From NCBI GenBank assembly GCA_020847555.1, contig JADLBT010000168.1, forward strand, positions 1 through 9,632: a stretch of 9,632 nucleotides of DNA, read 5' to 3'. The stretch's first letter is position 1; each line of letters starts with the position of its first letter. The position numbers and the translations under genes were made by a program. Positions 1-5,686 of this stretch are shown piece by piece. The notes under the pieces are model-generated. The model searched no databases. It saw only the letters and a program-made list of their open reading frames with translations, and had not been told where the DNA came from. The DNA is from Gemmataceae bacterium (GTDB taxonomy: Bacteria; Planctomycetota; Planctomycetia; Gemmatales; Gemmataceae).

Positions 1-240
1 CGCGACGGAACCAGTCCGACAAGGGTGGTCGATCATTCCTTCCTACAGAACAACTTTGGTGAACTTCATCCCGCCTCAGATGCGCAGCCAAGACCCTGGC
101 GGCTCAGCTCCAGAATCTGGGGCAGCCGGGAACTGGCGGGACGCGACGGCTCGCGTAAAATACCCTCCCTGGCCAGTAGCCGAGCCATCGCCGTGCGGTT
201 GATGCTGGCGAGTTTTTGAGACGACGGGCGGAGGGGCAGC
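1..240. other. Upstream region of pepE without a convincing intact gene
   Basis: No convincing complete gene is visible. On the minus strand from about 240 down to a stop at 66, the frame reads a short helix-turn-helix-like stretch containing LASINRTAMARLLAREG. It resembles DNA-binding segments of transposases or Fis-type regulators, so this could be a decayed fragment, but the match is short and weak. The last bases (230-236, GGAGGGG) are the ribosome binding site of pepE. I found no good promoter here. Confidence 0.4.
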
Positions 241-957
241 ATGAGGGTACTTCTGGGCAGCGGCGGATACCGAACACCGGAGCGGGTGAGCCTGCTGGCG
301 GCTGCAATGCGGGCGTTCTTCGGCGACATCGGCCGCCTGCTGTTCGTGCCCTACGCCCTGCGCGACCATGACGGCTACGTGAAGACCATGACGGAGCGCG
401 GCCTGCACGCCGGCTACGAGCTGGACGGCATCCACCGCCACGCCGACCCGGTGCGGGCGGTCGAGGAGGCGCAGGCAATCTTCATCGGCGGCGGCAACAC
501 TTTCCGGCTGCTGAACGACCTGTACCGCTTCGGGCTTCTGGAGGTAATCCGTAACCGGGTGCGGCACGGGCTGCCGTACCTCGGGGTGAGCGCGGGGACG
601 AATGTGGCGTGCCCCGCCATCAAGACCACCAACGACATGCCCATCGTGCAACCGCTCAGCCTCGACGCGCTCGGCCTGGTGCCCTTCCAGGTCAACGCGC
701 ACTACTACACCGGGCAGTCGTTCGTGAAGGCCCAGGACGGCAGATTCCACGAGCACTTCGGTGAGACGCGCGACGACCGCCTGCGCGAGTTTCACGAGAT
801 GAACGACACCCCGGTCGTTGGCCTGTGGGAGGCGGGCCTGCTGCGCTGCGAAGGCGGCCGCGTCGAGCTGAGCGGGGCGGCGGCGCGGGTGTTTCGCAAG
901 GGGCAAGACCCGGTGGACGTGGCTCCGGGTGCCGATCTGGCGGAGCTGCTCGGATAG
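241..957 (+). CDS. pepE: Peptidase E (alpha-aspartyl dipeptidase, family S51)
   Basis: This is a 238-aa cytoplasmic serine peptidase of family S51, whose characterised members cleave dipeptides with an N-terminal aspartate. Family landmarks are in order: FIGGGNTF (81-88), the nucleophile motif GVSAGTN with Ser117, TTNDMPI with Asp132, and VNAHYYTG with His154. These correspond to the Ser, Asp and His known in Salmonella PepE. The length is close to the family norm of about 230 aa. The ATG is supported by GGAGG at 230-234, six bases upstream. It is followed by a truncated second copy of itself. Assignment to S51 is firm. Strict Asp-X specificity is inferred, because some S51 members act on other substrates. 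Confidence 0.93.
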   Translation: MRVLLGSGGYRTPERVSLLAAAMRAFFGDIGRLLFVPYALRDHDGYVKTMTERGLHAGYELDGIHRHADPVRAVEEAQAIFIGGGNTFRLLNDLYRFGLLEVIRNRVRHGLPYLGVSAGTNVACPAIKTTNDMPIVQPLSLDALGLVPFQVNAHYYTGQSFVKAQDGRFHEHFGETRDDRLREFHEMNDTPVVGLWEAGLLRCEGGRVELSGAAARVFRKGQDPVDVAPGADLAELLG

Positions 958-986
958 TTAGGTATTTAACGGACCGTCGTTGTGGT

Positions 987-1190
987 TTATATCTTGCGCA
1001 ACGACCGCCATACACTGGCTTCGGAGACCCTCAATTGCTGGGCAATGGAGGGTACGGTGTGGCCCTCGTTCCGGAGCCGCCGGATTTCCTGGCCCAGGCG
1101 GGTGGTGATGGATGGCAATTCAGGGGTGTAGTCGGCGGAGTAGGTGCGGCAGAGCATGTCAGCCAGTACGGGGCGGACGGTGCGGATGTC
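987..1190 (-). pseudogene. Recombinase/transposase-like helix-turn-helix C-terminal fragment
   Basis: Read on the minus strand, this frame ends in TAA at 987-989. It encodes a helical stretch followed by RRLRNEGHTVPSIAQQLRV and then SEASVWRSLRK. That is the layout of the helix-turn-helix at the C-terminus of serine recombinases and many transposases (a G-x-[TS]-[VI]-x-x-[IL]-A-x-x-[LF] pattern followed by a recognition helix). No catalytic domain is present. Going upstream, the frame continues only as antisense of the pepE remnant. The first in-frame ATG (1157) would give a 56-aa protein, so a small stand-alone regulator cannot be excluded. A broken mobile-element gene is my preferred reading. 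The family is not identified. Confidence 0.45.
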
Positions 1191-1537
1191 CGACCGCGAA
1201 GACGACCAACGACATGCCGATCCTCCTTCCGCCGAGCCTCGACGCGCTGGGCCTGGTGCCGTTCCAGGTCAACCCACACTACTTCACCGGGCCGACCTAC
1301 TACAAGCAGGACGACGAGTACCGCCCGCACTTCGGCGAGACGCGCGACGACCGCATCCGTGAGTTTCACGAGCTGAATGACACGCCGGTGGTGGGCTTGT
1401 GGGAGGGCGGGTTGCTGCGCGTCGAGGGCGGGCGGGTGCTGCTCGTGGGGGCGCCGGCGCGGCTGTTCCGAAAGGAGTACGACCCGCTCGACTTTCTGCC
1501 CGGAGCCTGCATCGACGAGTTGCTGGCCCCGTCCTGA
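1183..1537 (+). pseudogene. Truncated second copy of peptidase E (C-terminal half)
   Basis: From about 1183 the plus strand encodes the C-terminal half of a PepE paralogue, from KTTNDMPI to a TGA stop. By hand alignment about 70% of residues match the same part of the upstream pepE. The catalytic Asp (in NDMP) and His (in VNPHYFTG) remain. The N-terminal half, including the GGGNTF segment and the nucleophile motif GxSAG, is absent. The sequence upstream is unrelated and contains the minus-strand HTH fragment. In-frame ATG codons upstream (for example 1112) would only add unrelated residues and have no supporting family match. The product could not be a working S51 peptidase, so this is called a remnant of a tandem duplication. 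The one-residue gap and scattered substitutions show it is not a recent exact copy. Confidence 0.8.
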
Positions 1538-1567
1538 GCGGCGGCCCGGCCTGGTCGAACCGGGTTA

Positions 1568-2149
1568 TCAGGGAATTTCGCTGTCGTCGGACCCTTCCCA
1601 TGCCTTGAGGTCGGCGGCCCGCGGGAGGGACTTGCCGAGGTTCTGCAGGCCGCTGCGCACCTCGTCGGGGTATTCGTTGGCGAGCGCCACGACCAGACTC
1701 TCGGTCCCGCGCGCCAGGACGGGGGCAATCGTCGAGCGCTGGACCATCTGTTGCGTCGCGTCGTTCGGGACGTGCTCCAGCGCGAGGAACACGGCGCCGA
1801 GGATCAGGCCGACCTTCGTCGCGCCCAGCAGAGCGCCGAGGACGCGGTTGAGGCCCTGCAGACGGGCGGCACGCATGCCGCGCTCGAGGATGAGAGTGAA
1901 GAGGAAAATGCCCAGGTAGACGAGCAGGAAGACGCCGACGTAGGCGACGATCTGTGCCACCCGCGGGTCGGCCTCCTGGACGAACCAGCGCTGGGTGAGT
2001 GCGGCCGCGTCGGCGTTGAAGCAGATGGCGACGTACAGGGCGATGGCGAACCCGATCAGGCGGGCGAGTTGCATGAGAAGACCGCTCACGGCGCCGAACA
2101 GGGCTCCGATTCCGAGGACGGCCAGGATGGTGGTATCCAACCAGTACAT
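1568..2149 (-). CDS. CvpA family membrane protein
   Basis: This is a 193-aa integral inner-membrane protein of the CvpA (colicin V production) family. It begins MYWLDTTILAVLGIGALFG, matching the typical CvpA N-terminus of a short polar start, then a helix, then a Gly-rich turn. About four membrane segments are visible: residues 5-25, 28-45, 63-87 and 102-124. The third and fourth are linked by the basic ERGMRAARLQGLNRVLG stretch typical of the family. The C-terminal ~65 residues are soluble. The start at 2149 is chosen by family match and because a promoter-like sequence at 2209-2236 would start transcription near 2202. An upstream ATG at 2206 has a better Shine-Dalgarno (GAGGA) but would add 19 unusual basic residues. 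CvpA proteins are linked to envelope homeostasis and, in enterobacteria, to colicin V export. The precise role here is unknown. Confidence 0.85.
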   Translation of the reverse strand: MYWLDTTILAVLGIGALFGAVSGLLMQLARLIGFAIALYVAICFNADAAALTQRWFVQEADPRVAQIVAYVGVFLLVYLGIFLFTLILERGMRAARLQGLNRVLGALLGATKVGLILGAVFLALEHVPNDATQQMVQRSTIAPVLARGTESLVVALANEYPDEVRSGLQNLGKSLPRAADLKAWEGSDDSEIP

Positions 2150-2208
2150 GATCCGCCCTGTGTGGAGGGTGGGTCGAGCCGTGCTGCGCCGGCGCGCCTC
2201 TCCCATTC

Positions 2209-2236
2209 ATTATCCTCGGCCGGTCAAGCATTGCAA
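2209..2236 (-). promoter_or_regulatory. Possible sigma70-type promoter for the cvpA-family gene
   Basis: On the minus strand, TTGCAA (2236-2231) is followed by a 16-bp spacer and GATAAT (2214-2209). These match the -35 and -10 consensus at 4/6 and 5/6 positions. The expected start, near 2202, lies downstream of the ATG at 2206, which favours translation from 2149. This is a visual match only. Confidence 0.4.
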
Positions 2237-2337
2237 GCATCGACGCGGGCGGGGCGGCGAAATCGTGGCCCGGCGGCTCCAGCTGGGCATCAGCCGGAAA
2301 CCGGCAGGGCCGAAGGCTCGCCCCGGCCGGGCAGACC

Positions 2338-2346
2338 TGTTATGAT
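2338..2346 (+). promoter_or_regulatory. Possible extended -10 promoter for the hydrolase gene
   Basis: The sequence TGTTATGAT fits the extended -10 form TGn followed by TATAAT with one mismatch. It lies in a locally AT-richer patch of a GC-rich gap. No good -35 is visible 16-18 bp upstream, as is acceptable for extended -10 promoters. It would give a leader of roughly 118 nt. Confidence 0.3.
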
Positions 2347-2471
2347 CAAAACAAATTCCCTCGCCCGGGGCTCGGTTAGGCGCACCGCCCTGCCGCGTCC
2401 TTGTTGAGCGCCCGCACCGCCGACCGTCCGCCGGGACAACGTCGCGTCCTCGACAAGCCGGAGGAACTCCC

Positions 2472-3341
2472 ATGACCCGTATTCTGTTTGCCCTGCCGGC
2501 CGCGCTCGCGCTCGCAGCGGCCGCCGTCGGCGACGCTGGCGAGCCCGGGAAGACCCGGATCAGCTGGCACGGCCAGTCCTTCTTCCTCGTCAAATCCAGC
2601 AAGGGCACCACGATTGCCCTCGACCCGCACGACATCCCGGAATACGGCCGGGTCATCGGCGGGCTGAAGGCGGACGCCGTTCTGTTCAGCCACCTCCACA
2701 ACGATCACACGCAACAAACGGTGCTGATCAACCACAAGGACAAGGATTTCAAGGTCATCCCGGGGTTGAAAGGGCGGGGACGCGCGACCGAGTGGAACAA
2801 GGTGGACGAGCAGTTCAAGGACTTCCACATCCGATCGGTGCCGACGTACCACGACAGCATGGAGGGGATGAAGAGCGGCCTGAACACCGCGTTCGTGCTG
2901 GAGGTGGACGGGTGGCGCATCGTCCACCTGGGCGACCTCGGCCACAAGTTGACGCCCGCTCAGCTGAAGCAACTTGGCCCCGTGGACGTGCTGATGATCC
3001 CGGTGGGCGGCGTCTACACCCTCAACGGCTCGGAGGCGAAGGAAGTGGTGCGGCAGATTCAGCCGAAGGAGTACGTCATCCCGATGCACTACGGGAACGT
3101 GCGCTACGAGGATCTGCTGACCGTGGACGAGTTTCTGGACGAGGCGCCGGTTGGAGCGGTGGCGCTGAGCAAGGACGGCGGGTTGGAGATCAACAAGGAG
3201 CCGAAGGACAACGCGCGCTTCGTGCGCTCGGGCATCCTCAAGTCCGACAACACGCTCACCCTCGACCGCGACGCCAAGCGGCCGCGCCCGACGCTCGTCG
3301 TCCTGCACTGGTGGCCGCAGCCGGGCAAGAAGAAGAAGTAG
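2472..3341 (+). CDS. Exported MBL-fold metallohydrolase, UlaG/UPF0173-like
   Basis: This 289-aa protein has an N-terminal hydrophobic signal sequence (about residues 4-20, ending near AVGDAG), so export to the periplasm or envelope is likely. The metallo-beta-lactamase fold follows. The metal motif is HLHNDH (His74, His76, Asp78, His79). A middle His is seen in PTYHD (His127), then HLGDLGH with Asp155, and a final His in IPMHYGN (His206). The order and the PVGGVYTL...MHYGN block match the UlaG/YtkL (UPF0173) branch rather than true beta-lactamases. All predicted metal ligands are present, so an active hydrolase is likely, but the substrate is unknown. The C-terminus is Pro/Trp-rich and ends in four lysines. 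The start is supported by GAGGA at 2461-2465. It converges on the HEAT gene. Confidence 0.88.
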   Translation: MTRILFALPAALALAAAAVGDAGEPGKTRISWHGQSFFLVKSSKGTTIALDPHDIPEYGRVIGGLKADAVLFSHLHNDHTQQTVLINHKDKDFKVIPGLKGRGRATEWNKVDEQFKDFHIRSVPTYHDSMEGMKSGLNTAFVLEVDGWRIVHLGDLGHKLTPAQLKQLGPVDVLMIPVGGVYTLNGSEAKEVVRQIQPKEYVIPMHYGNVRYEDLLTVDEFLDEAPVGAVALSKDGGLEINKEPKDNARFVRSGILKSDNTLTLDRDAKRPRPTLVVLHWWPQPGKKKK

Positions 3342-3412
3342 GCCGCAGGCAGCCAGAAGAAAGCCCACGGGTGGCGTCCCGTGGGCTTTGGAACTGGCCT
3401 CCCTGCGGCCTA
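3339..3412. terminator. Nested palindrome, likely bidirectional terminator, spanning both stop codons
   Basis: The whole gap between the convergent hydrolase and HEAT genes folds symmetrically. The inner hairpin has arms AAAGCCCACGGG (3360-3371) and CCCGTGGGCTTT (3378-3389) with a 6-nt loop, a perfect 12-bp stem. The outer arms TAGGCCGCAGG (3339-3349) and CCTGCGGCCTA (3402-3412) are perfectly complementary over 11 bp and contain the TAG stop codons of the two genes. The inner stem ends in only three T residues, so intrinsic termination strength is uncertain. A role at the ends of both transcripts is inferred from position and symmetry. Confidence 0.75.
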
Positions 3413-4081
3413 CGGGCGCTGCAGACTCGTCGCGATCACCTCTACCGAGAACTGGGCGCTGCGGCGCACATCGCGGTCGGCGTCGGCCTGGGCCGCGTAC
3501 TGCAGCGCCGTCATGGCCCGACGCGCACCGATTAGACCGAGCGCGCGGGCGGCCGCCTCGCGCACCAACGGACTGCGGTCCCCTGCCAGGGTCGCCGTCA
3601 GCTGGTCAACCGCCCGGTCCGCACGCATTCGCCCCAGCTGCATCACCGCATCGCTCCGCACCCGCTCGTCGGGGTGGATCAGAAGCTGCAGTTGGTGCCC
3701 CACCGCGGGATTGTCCGCGCTCGAGGACGTGGTCGCGATCGGCGACAGAGCCGGGATGGGCGCGGGGGCCGGCTGTACGGATGGCGCGGGTGATGCGCTT
3801 ACCTGGGCCGGTGGCACGACGATCGTTGCCGGCTGGGCGATGACCGGAACCGGCTGTACCACTACTGGCCGCGGGACGTAGATCGGGGCCGGAGCGACGT
3901 AGACCGGGTACGGGCGGTAGTAGGGGCCGTGGTAGTGATGGTGGTGATACCACGGGCGGTAGGCCGGCACGCCCAGCCCGATGCCGATCGAGAACCCGCC
4001 CCGCTCGTGGGCGTCGGCCGCGGGCGCGGCCAGAACGAGGGCGACAAAAGCGAGCAGCGTGCCGCGTCTGATCATCTTCAT
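3410..4081 (-). CDS. Secreted HEAT-repeat protein with His/Tyr/Pro-rich linker
   Basis: This is a 223-aa protein with three parts. Residues 1-24 form a signal peptide: basic MKMIRR, a hydrophobic core, and probable cleavage after AADA. Residues 26-115 are low complexity, first rich in His, Tyr and Pro (HHHHYHGPYY at 46-55), then in Pro, Val and Ala. Residues about 126-220 form two to three HEAT repeats of the PBS-lyase type, seen in HPDERVRSDAVMQLGRM and DRSPLVREAAARALGLIG. HEAT repeats usually bind other proteins. The lyase activity of that family is not implied. The His cluster could bind metal. The start has an AGGAG-type site eight bases upstream and a strong promoter match further up. 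No specific function is recognised. Confidence 0.8.
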   Translation of the reverse strand: MKMIRRGTLLAFVALVLAAPAADAHERGGFSIGIGLGVPAYRPWYHHHHYHGPYYRPYPVYVAPAPIYVPRPVVVQPVPVIAQPATIVVPPAQVSASPAPSVQPAPAPIPALSPIATTSSSADNPAVGHQLQLLIHPDERVRSDAVMQLGRMRADRAVDQLTATLAGDRSPLVREAAARALGLIGARRAMTALQYAAQADADRDVRRSAQFSVEVIATSLQRP

Positions 4082-4128
4082 GGAACCTCTCCTGAACTGC
4101 TGGCGAGAGCGACGGCCAGGGGTGGCGA

Positions 4129-4156
4129 ATTATGCCGCGGGGCGAAGCCGTGTCAA
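4129..4156 (-). promoter_or_regulatory. Sigma70-type promoter for the HEAT-repeat gene
   Basis: On the minus strand a perfect -35 TTGACA (4156-4151) is followed by 16 bp and CATAAT (4134-4129), which matches the -10 at 5/6 positions. The predicted start near 4122 gives a leader of about 40 nt before the ATG at 4081. Confidence 0.65.
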
Positions 4157-4189
4157 GCCCAACCGGGGCATGCTCCTTCCCAGGTTATC

Positions 4190-4218
4190 TTTTCAAGGCA
4201 GTCCCGGGAGCCTATAAT
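4190..4218 (+). promoter_or_regulatory. Sigma70-type promoter for secG
   Basis: A perfect -10 TATAAT (4213-4218) lies 17 bp after TTTTCA (4190-4195), a 4/6 match to the -35. Transcription would start near 4225, about 43 nt before the secG GTG. It is divergent from the HEAT gene promoter, with the two -35 boxes only about 34 bp apart. Confidence 0.65.
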
Positions 4219-4255
4219 ACCGTTCTGGTTATCGAGATCACCCGGCTTTCCCGAA

Positions 4256-4260
4256 GAGGA
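4256..4260 (+). promoter_or_regulatory. Ribosome binding site fixing the secG GTG start
   Basis: GAGGA lies seven bases before the GTG at 4268. There is no in-frame ATG near the N-terminus, so this site decides the start. Confidence 0.65.
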
Positions 4261-4267
4261 CGTTGCC

Positions 4268-4579
4268 GTGACGCTTTTCGCGATCTGGTCGGCGCTTACC
4301 GGCCCGCTGAACTTCATTCTGCTCCTGCTGAGTATCTTCCTCATCCTGCTGGTGCTCATTCAACGGGGCAAGGGCGGCGGCCTCGTGGGCGCGCTCGGCG
4401 GGGTCGGCGGGTCGAGCCCGTTCGGCTCGCGTGCCGGCGATGCGTTCACACGGGTGACCATTTACGCCGCCTGCATCTGGCTGCTGCTCACCATGATCCA
4501 GGTGCGCGCCATCCAGAACTCCGTGACCGACGGCAGCCGCGAGGAGACGTTTGGCCAGTCGCAGAATCGGTCGCAATAA
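4268..4579 (+). CDS. secG: Preprotein translocase subunit SecG
   Basis: This 103-aa membrane protein is the small accessory subunit of the SecYEG export channel. Two membrane helices are visible (about residues 13-32 and 62-80). They are joined by the conserved cytoplasmic loop, here IQRGKGGGLVGALGG (31-45) followed by a Ser/Gly-rich stretch with SPFGSRAGDAFTR. This matches the SecG signature Q-x-G-K-G-G-G...FG...F-L-x-[KR]-x-T. The C-terminal ~23 residues are polar. Initiation is at GTG, supported by GAGGA and a well-placed promoter. It is the first gene of the cluster secG-yicC-gmk-rpoZ. The 134-nt gap to yicC contains a strong hairpin. Confidence 0.92.
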   Translation: MTLFAIWSALTGPLNFILLLLSIFLILLVLIQRGKGGGLVGALGGVGGSSPFGSRAGDAFTRVTIYAACIWLLLTMIQVRAIQNSVTDGSREETFGQSQNRSQ

Positions 4580-4623
4580 GTCGTTCGCGTGCTTTCCCAC
4601 CGTCGCGGCCCAGCCCCGGCGGG

Positions 4624-4658
4624 CAGACTTCCGGGGTCCGGTCGGACCCGGAAGTCTG
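4624..4658 (+). terminator. Strong hairpin between secG and yicC
   Basis: The arms 4624-4639 (starting CAGACTTCCGGG) and 4644-4658 (ending CCCGGAAGTCTG) pair over 15 bp with one bulged G and a GGTC tetraloop. No real T-tract follows (TTCGCATTCC). It may act as a partial terminator, an RNA-processing site or a 3'-end stabiliser rather than a classical intrinsic terminator. Confidence 0.55.
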
Positions 4659-4704
4659 TTCGCATTCCTGCCCTGCGCCGCTGTCGGTCCCTGTTTCCCG
4701 AAAT

Positions 4705-4708
4705 GAGG
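4705..4708 (+). promoter_or_regulatory. Ribosome binding site favouring the yicC GTG start
   Basis: GAGG is five bases before the GTG at 4714. The alternative ATG at 4726, inside the conserved SMTGYG motif, has no such site at usual spacing and would cut four residues. Confidence 0.6.
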
Positions 4709-4713
4709 TAGGC

Positions 4714-5604
4714 GTGCTGCTGAGTATGACCGGGTACGGGGAGGCGCGCTACCAGGGTGACGCCCTTGCCCTGTCCATCGAGCTTCGCGCTCTGAACAAC
4801 CGTTACCTGAAGGTTACCGTCCGCGCGAGCGACCCGTACCACCTCCTCGAACCCGAGTTCGAGAAGGTGATCCGCCGGACCGTGCGGCGCGGCACGCTGC
4901 AGGTCCACTTTCGATGTGAGCGGCAGGCGGCCCCGCAGGACTTCCGCATCAACCCCGTCGCCCTGCGCAGCTACTTGACCCAGATCCAGGCCGCCGCCGC
5001 GGACCTGAACCTCCCCGACCGCGGCGAGACGCTGTTCGCGCAGGTGCTCGCCCTGCCCGGAGTGGTCCCGGAACCGGGGAGCACATCCACCCATGTGGAG
5101 GAGGACTGGCCGGTTATCGAACGGGTACTGACGGAGGCGCTGGGGCGGCTGCAAGCGATGCGGCAGGAGGAGGGGCGGGCGATGGCGCAGGAACTGCTCG
5201 CTCTGCGCGACGCCATCGGCTCTCACCTGGAGCGCATCCGGGCTCGCATCCCGCACATCTCGACGGCGTACCGGGACCGACTGCTGGAGCGGGTCCGCGC
5301 GCTGCTGGGTGAACTGGACGTGCAGATCGACCGTAATGACTTGATAAAAGAGGTGGCGATCTTCGCGGAGCGCAGCGACATCGCCGAGGAGGTGGTGCGT
5401 CTCGCGAGCCACCTGGGGCAGTTCCAGGAGATGATGCACGACAAGGAGAGTCCGGGCCGCAAGCTGGAGTTCCTGACCCAGGAGATGTTCCGCGAGGCCA
5501 ACACGATCGGGTCGAAGTCGGGCGACGTGGAGATCTCGCGTGCGGTGGTGGAAATCAAGGCGGCGCTGGAGAAGATCCGCGAACTGGTGCAGAACGTGGA
5601 GTAG
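4714..5604 (+). CDS. yicC: YicC family endoribonuclease
   Basis: This is a 296-aa cytoplasmic protein, close to E. coli YicC (287 aa). The N-terminal signature LLSMTGYGEAR (2-12) is followed by IELRALNNRYL (22-32), both hallmarks of the YicC N-terminal domain. The C-terminal DUF1732-type domain shows SDIAEEVVRLASHLGQF and GRKLEFLTQEMFREANTIGSK (about 248-268), the most conserved block of the family. YicC proteins are reported endoribonucleases, acting with PNPase on small-RNA turnover in E. coli. Targets here are unknown. The GTG start is chosen on its Shine-Dalgarno and the family N-terminus. Neighbouring gmk is common for this gene across bacteria. Confidence 0.93.
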   Translation: MLLSMTGYGEARYQGDALALSIELRALNNRYLKVTVRASDPYHLLEPEFEKVIRRTVRRGTLQVHFRCERQAAPQDFRINPVALRSYLTQIQAAAADLNLPDRGETLFAQVLALPGVVPEPGSTSTHVEEDWPVIERVLTEALGRLQAMRQEEGRAMAQELLALRDAIGSHLERIRARIPHISTAYRDRLLERVRALLGELDVQIDRNDLIKEVAIFAERSDIAEEVVRLASHLGQFQEMMHDKESPGRKLEFLTQEMFREANTIGSKSGDVEISRAVVEIKAALEKIRELVQNVE

Positions 5605-5680
5605 GGGCAGTCGGCAGGAGGCAGTAGCACGGACAGACCGGAAGGCTCTTACTGCCACCTGCCTACTACTGACTGCCCCT
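5603..5680. repeat. Inverted repeat of 7-nt units between yicC and gmk
   Basis: The left arm begins inside the yicC stop codon and consists of 7-nt units GGCAGTC, GGCAGGA and GGCAGTA (5606-5626). The right arm (5650-5680), read on the minus strand, has GGCAGTC, AGTAGTA, GGCAGGT and GGCAGTA. The ends AGGGGCAGTC (5603-5612) and GACTGCCCCT (5671-5680) pair perfectly. The inner 14-bp arms pair with one mismatch. A 7-nt block in the right arm is unpaired. The structure ends six bases before the gmk ATG. Confidence 0.7.
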
Positions 5681-5686
5681 GACCTC

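Larger units (their letters stand above)
2150..2471. other. Divergent intergenic region between the cvpA-family and hydrolase genes
   Basis: About 320 bp separate two divergently transcribed genes. Apart from the putative promoters on each strand and the hydrolase ribosome binding site (GAGGA, 2461-2465), I see no RNA gene, strong hairpin or coding signal. Long open frames crossing it on both strands look like high-GC antisense artefacts. Confidence 0.5.

Noticed and set aside
66..240. Minus-strand HTH-like stretch (LASINRTAMARLLAREG) upstream of pepE
   Set aside because: It is suggestive but short, with no flanking domain and no clear boundaries, so it is mentioned only in the region description.
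76..906. Long minus-strand open frame opposite pepE
   Set aside because: It is antisense to a gene with all S51 motifs, and its translation is His/Arg/Ala-rich without domains, typical of high-GC shadow frames.
1538..1567. Possible terminator between the pepE remnant and the cvpA-family gene
   Set aside because: Only about 5 bp (CCCGG/CCGGG) pair around a long loop, too weak to support.
2376..3368. Long minus-strand frame opposite the hydrolase
   Set aside because: It is the antisense shadow of a gene with intact signal peptide, metal motifs and ribosome binding site.
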